The notes: generated by a model not told the origin, from the letters alone. A stretch of DNA of 64,000 bases from Streptomyces canus (GCF_041435015.1 NZ_CP107990.1:48509-112508), one strand, 5' to 3'; positions 16,890 to 25,188 are shown, counted from the stretch's first letter. A program made the numbers and translations.

Positions 16890-17882
16890 TCAGATCTCCT
16901 TGTGGTGCTGCGGGGTGGGGCGGGCGAGGGCGTACAGGTCGGTCAGCGCGTTGAGGGAGTCGAGGCGGACCGTGGTGCCGGGGCGGGGGGCGTTGAGCAT
17001 GTAGCCGCCGCCGACGTAAATGCCGACGTGGTGAATTCCCGCGGCGGTCTTTCCGTAGAAGACGAGATCGCCGGTGCGGACGTCTTCCGGCTTTACCGGC
17101 TCGGAGGCCGCGTACTGCTGGGCTGCTGTGCGGGGCAGGGAGATCCCGGCCTTCGCGTAGGCGTAGAGGGTGAGCCCGGAGCAGTCGAATCCGGTGATGT
17201 TCGCCCCGGACTTGCCGTTGGGTGAGCAGCAGATTCCGGTGCTGGGACCGCTGGCGTTTCCGCCGCCCCACGAATAGGGCTTGCCGAGCATCGCGTAGGC
17301 CGCGTTGACGGCCATGGCGGCCTGCTGCACCGTCGATGTCGTCCCGCCGGACGGCTGGGCGGCGAGCGCCTGAATCGATTTGACGTAATTCTGGGTCTCT
17401 TTGTACGGGGGTATTCCCCCGTATTTGCGGACGGCGCCGCTTCCGGCGTTGTAGGCGGCCAGCATGTTGGACTGCTGGTCTCCCGGAACGCTCTTGACGT
17501 CCTTGGCGATGGAGCAGAGGTACTTGGCTGCCGAGGGGATCGCGTCAGCGGGATCCATGACGTCGCGTTTTCCGTCGCCGTTGCCGTCGATTCCGTGGGC
17601 TTCCCACGTGGACGGCATGAACTGCGCGATGCCCTCCGCACCGACCGAAGATCTTGCCTTCGGATTGAAATTGGATTCCTGGGTGAGGAGCGCGGCGAGC
17701 AGGTTCGGCGTGACCGCCGGGCAGGTGTTTCCGGCGGCCTGGATCAGGGATTTGTACTGGCTGGGCACGGACAGGCTGAGCAGCGTTGAGGCGGGGTCGT
17801 CGCCGACCGCTTGCAGGCAAGCGGCCGCGGCAACGAGCACGGTGGCGCCCACGCCGGCGGTAACGGCTGTAGAGGCACGCAA
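16890..17882 (-). CDS. Secreted cell-wall hydrolase: lytic transglycosylase plus NlpC/P60
   Basis: The 330-aa protein has an N-terminal signal or anchor (TAGVGATVLVAAAACLQA). A soluble lytic transglycosylase domain follows, with catalytic Glu in LTQESNFNPKARSSVGAEGIAQFMPSTW (E69) and LAAYNAGSGAV. Next comes an NlpC/P60 peptidase domain with Cys in ITGFDCSGLTLYAYAKAG and His in IHHVGIYVGGG. The two domains cut glycan strands and stem peptides respectively. This is the VirB1-like wall-opening enzyme of the transfer apparatus. It lies 4 bp upstream of the small membrane protein gene. Confidence 0.9.
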   Translation of the reverse strand: MRASTAVTAGVGATVLVAAAACLQAVGDDPASTLLSLSVPSQYKSLIQAAGNTCPAVTPNLLAALLTQESNFNPKARSSVGAEGIAQFMPSTWEAHGIDGNGDGKRDVMDPADAIPSAAKYLCSIAKDVKSVPGDQQSNMLAAYNAGSGAVRKYGGIPPYKETQNYVKSIQALAAQPSGGTTSTVQQAAMAVNAAYAMLGKPYSWGGGNASGPSTGICCSPNGKSGANITGFDCSGLTLYAYAKAGISLPRTAAQQYAASEPVKPEDVRTGDLVFYGKTAAGIHHVGIYVGGGYMLNAPRPGTTVRLDSLNALTDLYALARPTPQHHKEI

Positions 17883-17932
17883 GGGGCCTCCTCCCTCCTT
17901 CCGGGGTGTTGTGATCGTTTTCGCTGATCAGG

Positions 17933-18066
17933 ACCGTCACCCGGCACCGTCAGAGCACCGTCAGGCCACCGCCACCCAGAGGGTGCTGACCGTCACCCGG
18001 GCAGGCCGGGTGACGGTGTTGTGGCGGTGACCTGGCGGTCTGTTCGGCGGTGCCGGGTGACGGTCA
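17933..18066. repeat. Inverted-repeat cluster next to the DNA translocase gene
   Basis: GACCGTCACCCGGCACCG at the left end of this spacer is matched by its exact reverse complement at the right end. A second, inner pair CCGTCACCCG/CGGGTGACGG lies between. The core GTGACGG is the same as that repeated inside the gene at 19922-21079. The cluster covers the short gap between the translocase stop and the hydrolase start. It could be a cis-acting transfer site or a complex terminator. Confidence 0.55.
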
Positions 18067-19707
18067 CGAATCGGACAGAGCGGCGGCCGTGAGATCGGTC
18101 AGGCGGTAGCCCCGCACGCCCTTTGAGCTCCGGTCTGCGGAAACCCCGAGAAGACGGCTCAGCTGCTTTCCGCGTTCAGCAGGATCGCTTTCCGTGATCC
18201 CGAGAGCCGGAGCGAGATCAGCCGTGGGCATGAACTCGGCACCCGCATTCCGCATCAGCTCGATTGCCTGCTTGATCGGAGACGGAGGACCTGTGTCGAT
18301 CACCTTCTGCTGACGGTCATACACCTCGTCGACGATCTCCCACATGAACTCATCCGCGAAGTTGAAGCCTCGGATGAGAGTGGACACCCCGTGAGCAAAC
18401 AGCACGCCTTGTCCCTTGATGTCCGGGTCCAGGAGTGCCGGATTGATCGGGGCGATCGTGTCGAAGTACGTGTCACCGAGGGCGACCTTTGCGGTTCCTT
18501 CCGATGCCACGTAGAGGCACAGTCGGTAAAGGAACTGGTCCCTCACCATGACAGGAATCGCATTCTGTGACGGACGCTGCGTCAGCATCACCACGGAGAT
18601 CCCGGACTCCAGGCACTTGGAGACCAGCGACCGCGACTTTTCAGCGATCCGTCCGGCGTTATCCTTGCCGGCGTTGGTTCCGTCGTGGGCGAAGAAGTCT
18701 GCCGCTTCATCAACGATGAAGAACACCGGCTTGAACTGGGGTTCGGGCTGACGGTTCCTTTTCGCCTCCTGGAGGCGCTCATACCTCCGGTCCGCACGGG
18801 TGTTCAGCGTGTCGACCATGTCCTCGTACACGTCCGGATCATCGGACGCCTCGTACCGGACGGCGACTTTCTCGAATTGCGTCAGCCCGCAGAACTTCCC
18901 GTCGAGCAGATACAGGTCGAACTCGCCGTACGCGATCAGCAGACAGGTGATCAACCCGTTGATCAGGGTGGTCTTGCCGGTCTGCGTCATGCCCGCGACC
19001 AGCAGCGATGCCTTGTTGAAGGTCCTCGCGCCCGTCAGCTGACCGGTGACGTCGTGACCGAAGGGAACCCCGGCAAACGACTCGATCTCATGCCGGGCGG
19101 GCACGATGAACGGGCGGGTGAACGGCGGCTCGTCGAGCACCAGCAGGCGTACCCGGCGCTCGTTGTCCCGGCTGCGCTCCATCTTGGTGTGCAGCCTGGT
19201 CTTGCCGAACATGCCGGCCACTTCTCCCAGACGTCGCTCGACGTGCGCGTACGTCTTCCCCTCGGGAACGAGGAAGTCGTAGAAGGTGCCGACGCCGGGC
19301 AGCGGCTCGATGCGGACCTCATCGTCCCGGACGATCTCGTCTTTGCTGATCGCTCCGGCCTTGATGAGGGCCGCGGTCAGCTGGGGGTGCGCCACGGCGG
19401 CCTGTGCGGCGGCCTGGTCGCCCCCGATCACCGCGGTGGCGGGCGCCGCCTCCTGATTCAAAGCAGCCGCGGGCTTCAACTCGCTCGCCAGCCACCGCTT
19501 CAGACGGGTACGCAGCTGCCAGGCCGCATAGGCCAGGCCGACCAGCACTCCGGCGGTCAGCAGGACGGTGGCTGGCCACGACAGACCGAGCTTGTCCTTG
19601 ATGGCCGCGAGGACACCGAACACGATGGCCAGGACGCCGATCGCGCCCGCCGCCTGCCCGTAGGTGTCCTCGCTGACCTGGGATTTCTGGGCTTTTCTGG
19701 TTCCCAC
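18064..19707 (-). CDS. traB: FtsK/SpoIIIE-type DNA translocase (TraB-like conjugation protein)
   Basis: I start this 547-aa protein at GTG 19705-19707, two to four bases after AAAGGAGGGG. Two N-terminal membrane helices (about 22-36 and 45-65) anchor it. The motor domain has Walker A GMTQTGKTT at 239-247 and Walker B VFFIVDEAADFF at about 328-339, followed by LESGISVVMLTQRPS. The C-terminal winged-helix-like part (MPTADLAPALGITESDPAERG) would read DNA. In Streptomyces, TraB-type translocases move double-stranded plasmid DNA between mycelia after binding short clt repeats. Dense GTGACGG repeats lie on both sides of this gene. The neighbouring gene upstream is a membrane protein. Confidence 0.88.
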   Translation of the reverse strand: MGTRKAQKSQVSEDTYGQAAGAIGVLAIVFGVLAAIKDKLGLSWPATVLLTAGVLVGLAYAAWQLRTRLKRWLASELKPAAALNQEAAPATAVIGGDQAAAQAAVAHPQLTAALIKAGAISKDEIVRDDEVRIEPLPGVGTFYDFLVPEGKTYAHVERRLGEVAGMFGKTRLHTKMERSRDNERRVRLLVLDEPPFTRPFIVPARHEIESFAGVPFGHDVTGQLTGARTFNKASLLVAGMTQTGKTTLINGLITCLLIAYGEFDLYLLDGKFCGLTQFEKVAVRYEASDDPDVYEDMVDTLNTRADRRYERLQEAKRNRQPEPQFKPVFFIVDEAADFFAHDGTNAGKDNAGRIAEKSRSLVSKCLESGISVVMLTQRPSQNAIPVMVRDQFLYRLCLYVASEGTAKVALGDTYFDTIAPINPALLDPDIKGQGVLFAHGVSTLIRGFNFADEFMWEIVDEVYDRQQKVIDTGPPSPIKQAIELMRNAGAEFMPTADLAPALGITESDPAERGKQLSRLLGVSADRSSKGVRGYRLTDLTAAALSDS

Positions 19708-19867
19708 ATCCCCTCCTTTCGTGATCGCAGGCATGCGGGGCTGTCGGGGTGGTGCGGTGCGCGCCGGGGTCTGCTCGCCGGGTCTGCGGCTGTGCCGCTC
19801 GCCGGGTCTGCTGGCCGGGTCTGCACCGCGCTCGACTGCGGTGTTTTGGGTTCCGGCAGTCGCAGCA

Positions 19868-19897
19868 AGGGCCAGCCCGCATTGGCGGGCTGGCCCT
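19868..19897. terminator. Hairpin terminator upstream of the translocase gene
   Basis: A perfect 13-bp stem (19868-19880 with 19885-19897) closes a 4-nt loop, AGGGCCAGCCCGC / GCGGGCTGGCCCT. It lies just after the leftward gene ending at 19922. Confidence 0.7.
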
Positions 19898-19921
19898 CAC
19901 TGGTGGTGCCGGACGCGCTGG

Positions 19922-21079
19922 TCAGGCGTCCGCGTCTTCCTCTTCCTCGCTCTCGCTGGGGTCGCCTTCCTCCTTCGAGAGCAGTGCGCCCCATGCGCGG
20001 CGAACCCGCTCCTCGCTGCCGACGAAGCCGGCCTTGCGGTAGGCCTCACCGGCCTTGCGGTAGGACGGGGGCGGGTCCTCGCGGTAGCGCAGGTGCCGCA
20101 GCACGACGTCGAGCTGAGCGTCGGTCAGCGGCTCGCCGGGCTGCGGGGTCGGCACGCCCGCGACGGTCGCGAGCTGCGCGAGCGTGACGGCGTCACGGTC
20201 CTCGTCACGCCTACCGTGACGGTCACCGTCACGGCCGTCACCGGAATCGCTGTGACCTGCGTGACGGCCACGGGCGTCCGTGCCGGTGGTGTCACGGCCA
20301 CCAGGCAGTGCCGGGTGATCCTCGCCAGGGGCGTCACGGTCGGCCGTGACGGGCAGGGCGGGCGCGGTGGGCGTCCATGTGCCGAGCTCGGGCAGCCGGA
20401 TCGCTGCGACGGTGGTGGGCAGCGGCTTGTCCGCGACGGTCTTCGCGGTGGACACGGCCTGGGTGTGCAGGTCCTCGGTCATCTCCTGCTGGATCTTGAG
20501 CTGGGACTTGCGGTAGGCGGTCTCCGCTTCGGCGACCCGCTCCTCCAGCGTGGTGGCCAACTCGAGCAGTTCGATCCGGTCGGCTGCCTCCGCCTCCATT
20601 TCCTCCAGGCGGTCGGCGACCTGCTGGCGCTTGGCGTCGATGCGCTCGCGGGTGGTGGGGGACACCCGGCGTCCCAGCGAGGGCAGCGCGATCCACCAGG
20701 CGCCCTTGGTCGCGACGATCGCGACCGGGGTGAGGATCACGGCCAGGCTGAACTCGCCGTGTCCGGTGAGGATCAGGTCGGTGGTGGGGATGGCGGCGTT
20801 GATGGCCGTGAGGGCGAGGCCGGCGTACTGGACGCGGCGGGCGCGGGCCCGGTTGTTGCCGGAGAGGATCTCCGTGGCCTGCATGACGACCCACAGGGCG
20901 TCCAGGGCCCCCACGGTCGGCACCGCCCAGCTGCCGAACTTCGGCTGGAGGATCTGGTAGCTGACGTACATCGACAGGATGGCCACCCCGAGGGTGACGA
21001 TCCCCAGGACGGTGATCACCATCCCGCGCTGGGACGGCGTCCGCTTCCACCATCGGTTTTGCGAGTTCTTCGCGGTCAC
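19922..21079 (-). CDS. Multi-pass membrane protein with coiled coil and charged tail (Spd-like)
   Basis: The 385-aa protein has four hydrophobic segments in the first 135 residues (VITVLGIVTLGVAILSMYVSY, ALDALWVVMQATEIL, YAGLALTAINAAI, LAVILTPVAIVATKGAWW). A coiled coil follows at about 145-215 (RERIDAKRQQVADRLEEMEAEAADRIELLELATTLEERV). Next is a low-complexity Asp/Gly/Arg/His segment and a helical C-terminal domain ending in an acidic run. Size, topology and position upstream of the translocase match plasmid spread (Spd) or DUF2637-like membrane proteins. The low-complexity part is where the DNA-level GTGACGG repeats sit. Confidence 0.65.
   Translation of the reverse strand: MTAKNSQNRWWKRTPSQRGMVITVLGIVTLGVAILSMYVSYQILQPKFGSWAVPTVGALDALWVVMQATEILSGNNRARARRVQYAGLALTAINAAIPTTDLILTGHGEFSLAVILTPVAIVATKGAWWIALPSLGRRVSPTTRERIDAKRQQVADRLEEMEAEAADRIELLELATTLEERVAEAETAYRKSQLKIQQEMTEDLHTQAVSTAKTVADKPLPTTVAAIRLPELGTWTPTAPALPVTADRDAPGEDHPALPGGRDTTGTDARGRHAGHSDSGDGRDGDRHGRRDEDRDAVTLAQLATVAGVPTPQPGEPLTDAQLDVVLRHLRYREDPPPSYRKAGEAYRKAGFVGSEERVRRAWGALLSKEEGDPSESEEEEDADA
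20183..20350. repeat. About ten GTGACGG / CCGTGAC repeats within a coding region
   Basis: In 168 bases the 7-mer GTGACGG, its reverse complement CCGTCAC and the overlapping CCGTGAC/GTCACGG occur about ten times, including CCGTGACGG and CCGTCACGG. The encoded peptide is a disordered-looking run rich in Asp, Gly, Arg and His, suggesting that the DNA sequence rather than the protein is under selection. Confidence 0.65.
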
Positions 21080-21096
21080 GGTCGTTGTCCTTTCTC

Positions 21097-21972
21097 TCAG
21101 ACGGTGGCCGTGCCGGACAGGCGGCCGACCTTGGTGATGTGGTTGTCCTGCTGCTCGATGAGGCGGCGCACCCGCTCCGTGAGCGGGACGCCGGTGTCGT
21201 ACTGGCTGAAAAAGCCGCTGCCGTAGTCCTCGGCTGAAGCGATGTGCCAGTCCTTGGCCTCGGGGTAGCCGTCACGGGCGAATGCGGCGTCGTGACCGAG
21301 GTCGGCGTAGAGGTGCTTGCGGTGGACCACCGCGATATCCAGGGCCCGTTCGTCGAACGCGACGGCGGCCGCGCGGGTGCGGTCTTGGGCGTCGACCAGG
21401 CGGGAGAGCGCGGCCGGCCATACCCGGGCGGCGTCGGGGGTGCGCAGGTAGGAGTACGCCGACTCCAGCGCTTTGGCCTCCCGCTCGTAGGTCTTCCACC
21501 GGTCCGGGGCGTCCGCGACGACCTGCTTCAGGTCCGCGACGTAGGCCGCGTCCCGCCATTCGTCACCCGCCTGTTCCAGCAGGTCGGACATGACGCGGTC
21601 GGCCATCTCCCGGATCCGGAACTCGCGCGGGTCGTCCTCCTCTGCCACGAAGCGCAGCGCGGGGTCGTCGTAGAACGACCGGGGCCTGGTCGGGCACTCT
21701 TCGCGGCCGGTGAACGGGACCAACTCGAACCGCAGCCTGTTGTACGCAGTCGGCTCGATCTTCCGCAGGTACGGCGGCAGGTGCGGCTGGAGACGAGCGA
21801 AAGCCTCGCTGACCTCGTCGGCCGGGACGGTGATCGTGCGACCGCGAGACATGGCGGCTCCTTCGCGGGGTTCGGCGGGCTCGCTTGTGCTCTGCTGCGG
21901 CAGGGCGGCCGGCGCGGGGTGCGGCAGCCCGGAGTCGTCCAGGCGGGCGCGTAACGGAATGAGTGGGGACAC
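21097..21972 (-). CDS. Hypothetical helical protein upstream of the Spd-like gene
   Basis: The frame has two plausible starts: GTG 21972 after CGGAGGACTTTC (291 aa), and ATG 21852 after GAAGGAGCCGCC (251 aa, MSRGRTITVPADEVSEAF). The body is soluble and charged, with LRKIEPTAYNRLRFELVPFTGREECP and a long helical region rich in Asp and Arg. No domain or membrane helix is recognised. The stop lies 17 bp before the Spd-like gene start, so it is likely in the transfer operon. Confidence 0.65.
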   Translation of the reverse strand: MSPLIPLRARLDDSGLPHPAPAALPQQSTSEPAEPREGAAMSRGRTITVPADEVSEAFARLQPHLPPYLRKIEPTAYNRLRFELVPFTGREECPTRPRSFYDDPALRFVAEEDDPREFRIREMADRVMSDLLEQAGDEWRDAAYVADLKQVVADAPDRWKTYEREAKALESAYSYLRTPDAARVWPAALSRLVDAQDRTRAAAVAFDERALDIAVVHRKHLYADLGHDAAFARDGYPEAKDWHIASAEDYGSGFFSQYDTGVPLTERVRRLIEQQDNHITKVGRLSGTATV

Positions 21973-22012
21973 GAAAGTCCTCCGTGATCAGACGGAACGA
22001 GGGTGTGGCGGA

Positions 22013-22441
22013 GCGGCTGCGCGGCTCCCCTGGACACCGCCCGGACCGGCGCCGGCAGGGCGGGCCGGGCCTGGCGGGTCAGGCCCGACAGACGGTGCAC
22101 TCACACGAGGGCGAGCACGGGGGTGGGCCGGTGCGGGGCGATGGCGCGGCCGTCGGGCAGCAGATCGCCGGTGTCGTCGAAGAGCAGGACGCCGTTGCAC
22201 AGCAACGACCAGCCCTGTTCCGGGTGGGCGGCCACCACCAGGGCGGCTTCCGCGTCCGCGCTGTCGGCGGTCGGGCAGGCCGGGGTGTGCTGGCACAGGG
22301 AGCGCGGCTGACGGCAGGTCGACGTATGCATCAAGAACCTCCAGGCGGGTGAGAAGCGGGGTGCGCGGCTGCGCGGCTCCCCTGGACACCGCCCGGACCG
22401 GCCGCCGACGGGGGGCGGGGCCGGGCCGGGCGGGTCAGGCA
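22013..22441. repeat. Direct repeat pair (about 75 bp) flanking the DUF5999 gene
   Basis: A 38-bp block ending CACCGCCCGGACCGGC is identical at 22013-22050 and 22365-22402. The following bases to about 22083 and 22441 (both ending GCGGGTCAGGC) are similar but diverged. The copies flank the 22101-22334 gene, so that gene may have been duplicated or inserted, or the repeats may be upstream regulatory leaders. Confidence 0.6.
22101..22334 (-). CDS. DUF5999-family small protein
   Basis: The 77-aa protein contains LCQHTPACPTADSADAEAA, then VVAAHPEQGWSLLCNGVLLFDDTG and IAPHRP. These are the hallmarks of the short DUF5999 proteins that are widespread in Streptomyces and of unknown function. CxH and C positions near the N-terminus may bind a metal. 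The alternative first methionine is one codon downstream. It lies between two direct repeats. Confidence 0.8.
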   Translation of the reverse strand: MMHTSTCRQPRSLCQHTPACPTADSADAEAALVVAAHPEQGWSLLCNGVLLFDDTGDLLPDGRAIAPHRPTPVLALV

Positions 22442-22478
22442 GCCGACAGAGGTGGCGATGTCGGGCTGGGGTGATGGC

Positions 22479-22610
22479 TCATCGGTGGCCGTTGGCCTGA
22501 CAGGCTCCGCAGACGCCGCCGGGCCAGTTGTCGAACCAGCCGGAGCAGACGCTGCATTGGCCGCCGTTGCAGCACAGGTGGTGGCGTAACCGTGCGAGGC
22601 CGCGCCTCAT
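22479..22610 (-). CDS. 43-aa cysteine-rich zinc-ribbon-like protein
   Basis: This short frame begins at ATG 22608-22610, with GGAGGCCTTCGC just upstream inside the previous gene, whose stop it overlaps (ATGA). The product contains CCNGGQCSVC and GGVCGACQ, seven cysteines in all that could form a zinc ribbon. Overlap, ribosome-binding site and cysteine spacing all support a real gene despite its size. Its function is unknown. Confidence 0.65.
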   Translation of the reverse strand: MRRGLARLRHHLCCNGGQCSVCSGWFDNWPGGVCGACQANGHR

Positions 22611-23056
22611 GCGAAGGCCTCCATGCGGCGCACGGTGTCGGCCTCGCGCACCAGGTAGTCCGAGTCGGTCCACACGGAACCGATCACGAACGGCTCGCTC
22701 CCGGCGCGGGTGACGTCCTTGACGATCAGCGCCCACTGCGCGCAGCGCCGGTTGAGCAGGCCGCGAGCCCTGGCCGGATCGCGGGTGACGGCGATGACCT
22801 CGAACGCGCCGTCGCTGTTCTGGTAGATCGCCCCCACCCCGCGCGGCCCGATCTGGTCGTCGACGACGCGGCGCAGCGCCTCGGTCGTCGCCGGGTCGGG
22901 CAGCACGGCGTGTGCCTGCGGGTGAGGGCGGCCGCCGGACGGGCTGGCCTGACGGCCGTCCCGCTCGTGCGGGGCCGGACGGATCGGCAGCTGAGGCTTG
23001 GTGTCCAGGGCAGGCTGAAGTGTCATGATGCTGGGCATGCAGGTCGTTCCTTTCAC
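22607..23056 (-). CDS. Hypothetical protein (149 aa)
   Basis: The frame runs from ATG 23056, with an internal ATG at 23038 as an alternative start. The N-terminal 60 residues are Pro/His-rich. The C-terminal part is a compact alpha/beta segment: GVGAIYQNSDGAFEVIAVTRDPARARGLLNRRCAQWAL and DVTRAGSEPFVIGSVW. I recognise no family. It is coupled to the downstream 43-aa gene by a 4-bp overlap, and a terminator hairpin lies immediately upstream. Confidence 0.6.
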   Translation of the reverse strand: MKGTTCMPSIMTLQPALDTKPQLPIRPAPHERDGRQASPSGGRPHPQAHAVLPDPATTEALRRVVDDQIGPRGVGAIYQNSDGAFEVIAVTRDPARARGLLNRRCAQWALIVKDVTRAGSEPFVIGSVWTDSDYLVREADTVRRMEAFA

Positions 23057-23073
23057 CGGTTGACCTGCGACAA

Positions 23074-23104
23074 GAACCCCCAGGGCCGCAATCCCTGGGG
23101 GTTC
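23074..23104. terminator. 12-bp hairpin terminator
   Basis: GAACCCCCAGGG (23074-23085) pairs perfectly with CCCTGGGGGTTC (23093-23104) around a 7-nt loop. It separates the leftward gene starting at 24023 from the one starting at 23056. Confidence 0.75.
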
Positions 23105-23243
23105 GTCGCGTGCGTGGCCCCGCCGGAACCGGCGGGAAGTGCGTCCTGCGCACTCCGCCGGCTACCAGCCCCGCAGTGATGCGGGCCGGTCGACGACGGG
23201 CAGCGCAGGCTGCGGGTGCCGGAAAGTGAAGAGGAGCGGGCGG

Positions 23244-24023
23244 TCAGTTCCGCGACTGCACGTCCTGTCGGCGCTGGCGGTTGGCCGCAGGCCGTACGAC
23301 GAAGCCGTCGCGGGTGAGCTGGACCGTCTCCACCTGGCGCGTTGTGCGGTACAGATCCGGGCGAGTGCTGCGCATTCGGTCGTGGGCGATCCCGGAGATC
23401 CGGGCGCCAAGTTGGCGGCCCGTCTCGCAGGGGTTGTTCACCTGGCACGGCGAGCAGGTGGTGCGGTGCTGTTGAAGTGCCGTACGCAGCTGCGCGTACA
23501 GGGCGGGGACTTCGGTCTGGGCAATGCGGCGGATCCGCTGACGCATCTCGATCGCGGTGGCGCAGTGTCCGGAGCGGCACTGGGCACAGTCGTCCTGGAT
23601 GTGCTCTGCAAGGAGCTCTCGCGGCCCGCGGGTGGCGGGAGTGATTTGGCCCGTGGCGGGCGTGGCCTGGGGGCGCGGCTTGCGGATCGGGCGGGTGGTG
23701 CGGCGTCCGGAAGCCGTGCTCTCTGCGGCGAGGAGTCGCTGGGACCACTGCTCGGGGGTGAGGTCGATCTCGATGCGCTGCCCGCTGCCGTCGCAGCGGC
23801 GGCCGTTCGCCGGCCGGGCCGTGCTGGTGTCGTCCAGGTAGCGGCGGCCTTCGGGCTTCGGCTGGTCAACTCCGTCGCGGTGCGGGCGGATCATCGAGCG
23901 GGTCAGGCGGCGCCAGGTGTTGCAGTTCGGGCAGACCACCGCGCGGGGCTCGCCCTCACGGAGGTTGAGGTTTTCGGGGCGGATCGTGCTCGCCTTGATG
24001 GCGGGACGGCCGTTGTGACGCAT
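23244..24023 (-). CDS. Cys-rich hypothetical protein, first gene of the leftward array
   Basis: I start at ATG 24021-24023 (MRHNGRPAIKASTIRPENLN) after GGGAGAACGC, giving 259 aa. It has AVVCPNCNTWRRL near residue 30, a second Cys (RRCDGSG), then DDCAQCRSGHCATAIEMRQR and TTCSPCQVNNPCETGRQL. These are several CxxC pairs that could bind zinc. Middle and end are strongly basic. This pattern suggests a nucleic-acid-binding structural protein. It lies downstream of the divergent GntR operator region. Confidence 0.6.
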   Translation of the reverse strand: MRHNGRPAIKASTIRPENLNLREGEPRAVVCPNCNTWRRLTRSMIRPHRDGVDQPKPEGRRYLDDTSTARPANGRRCDGSGQRIEIDLTPEQWSQRLLAAESTASGRRTTRPIRKPRPQATPATGQITPATRGPRELLAEHIQDDCAQCRSGHCATAIEMRQRIRRIAQTEVPALYAQLRTALQQHRTTCSPCQVNNPCETGRQLGARISGIAHDRMRSTRPDLYRTTRQVETVQLTRDGFVVRPAANRQRRQDVQSRN

Positions 24024-24255
24024 GCGTTCTCCCTGGTTGCGATTGCGCTCTCCTTCGGCCAGGAGTCGGGCGGGGCCCGGGTCCTGGCTGGCGGGCAGCG
24101 CAATAGCTGCGGGTGGCGCACCTGGCTGTGCTCCGAGGGACCGCGTCGTACTCGTCACCCCGGCCGCGCCTGAAAGCGGCGGTCAACCAGACGTATGGAG
24201 TTGATCGGTAGGCGCCGTGAGCCTGGAAGGCCCTTACGGCGTTACCGACTTACTT

Positions 24256-24304
24256 AGCTTGGTTGATACAGTGCATGAACCACCCATGCTGTGTCAACTA
24301 AGCT
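24256..24304. promoter_or_regulatory. Imperfect palindromic operator upstream of the GntR gene
   Basis: AGCTTGGTTGATACAG (24256-24271) and CTGTGTCAACTAAGCT (24289-24304) match in 14 of 16 positions as an inverted repeat. It lies 36 bp upstream of the GntR regulator and between it and the leftward array, so it is a likely autoregulatory and transfer-control operator. The region is AT-rich for this genome. Confidence 0.6.
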
Positions 24305-24339
24305 GGTGAACCTATCTAGATTGGTGAGGGAGCTCTACG

Positions 24340-24687
24340 ATGTGGCTCATGACGGCCGAGGACTTGCAGCCCTACCAACGCATCACGCAGGACGTGAAAG
24401 ACCAGGTCAGACTTGGCCGCCTGCAAGGCAACGACAAGTTGCCCAGCACCCGAGAACTCGCGGACCACTACGGCGTTGCCCCGGGAACGGTGCAGCGCGC
24501 GCTCGCACAGCTCCGCACCGAGGGCGTCATTTACTCCCACCAGGGGCGCGGATCCTTCATTCGCGAGTCGGCCATCGACGCCGTTGCCGATCCGACCTCC
24601 CAAGCGATCAAGCGCCTGGAGGAGCAGGTTGCCGAGTTGATTGAGCGGCTGGATCGGCTTGAAGCCGGCGACGGCAAGAGCAGCTGA
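24340..24687 (+). CDS. Small GntR-family regulator (KorSA/Stf-like)
   Basis: The 115-aa protein starts at ATG 24340 after GAGGGAG (a second ATG follows 9 bases later). It carries the GntR winged helix: YQRITQDVKDQVRLGRLQ, LPSTRELADHYGVAPGTVQRALAQLRTEG and VIYSHQGRGSFIRE. A short C-terminal coiled coil (IKRLEEQVAELIERLDRLE) follows, with no ligand-binding domain. Small GntR proteins of this type repress transfer genes on Streptomyces plasmids. The divergent array on the left and the nearby palindrome support the same role here. Confidence 0.82.
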   Translation: MWLMTAEDLQPYQRITQDVKDQVRLGRLQGNDKLPSTRELADHYGVAPGTVQRALAQLRTEGVIYSHQGRGSFIRESAIDAVADPTSQAIKRLEEQVAELIERLDRLEAGDGKSS

Positions 24688-24734
24688 CTGGGTGTCGCAA
24701 AGGGGGGTGGACTGGGTTGCATCAAACACGACGC

Positions 24735-25046
24735 TCACCGATCCCTCCTGTTGGAGGACGTCAGCAGGGCCTTCACGACCAGTCCAGTCAGGCTGGTGTT
24801 GGCCACGGTGATGGCGATGTCGCGAATGACTATCAACAGCACCGATATGACCAGGCCAGCCGTCAAGATCGCGGCAAGTCGTATCACCACTGCGCCAGGT
24901 CGGCCACGAGACCGGGCCCCTATGACCGGTCTCGTGCGGGGGTAGCCATGTGTCGGCGTCGCCCCTGTGAGCGTGAAGTCGACGTGGCGACCATGTGCGT
25001 CAGCGACGGTGTGCGTCGTGCTGTGGGCATGCCGATTCGAGGTCAT
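24735..25046 (-). CDS. Small membrane protein (103 aa)
   Basis: The frame starts at ATG 25044-25046 directly after AGGAGGGCGAG, an excellent ribosome-binding site. A His-rich, polar N-terminal half is followed by a long hydrophobic stretch (VVIRLAAILTAGLVISVLLIVIRDIAITV), one or two membrane helices, and a short basic tail. No family is recognised. It runs divergently from the XRE regulator gene at 25189 and may be controlled by the same operator. Confidence 0.6.
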   Translation of the reverse strand: MTSNRHAHSTTHTVADAHGRHVDFTLTGATPTHGYPRTRPVIGARSRGRPGAVVIRLAAILTAGLVISVLLIVIRDIAITVANTSLTGLVVKALLTSSNRRDR

Positions 25047-25137
25047 CTCGCCCTCCTGGAGTGGCAGTTGGGAACTCCGGCTGGTGGAGTCGCCATTACA
25101 GGTGTAGGCGTGATCTTCAGCAGCTTCTACGGTTGGC

Positions 25138-25171
25138 CTGTATCCGTCCGGCGGATACAGGGACTTGGATA
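25138..25171. promoter_or_regulatory. Palindromic operator upstream of the XRE regulator
   Basis: CTGTATCCG-TCCGG-CGGATACAG (25138-25160) is a perfect 9-5-9 inverted repeat, followed by GGATACAT. Related TGTATCCGAT and TGTATCCGATACA elements lie inside the gene around 25464-25499. The first site is 28 bp upstream of the start, fitting autorepression. Confidence 0.6.
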
Positions 25172-25188
25172 CATGGAGGGGGCCCGGA

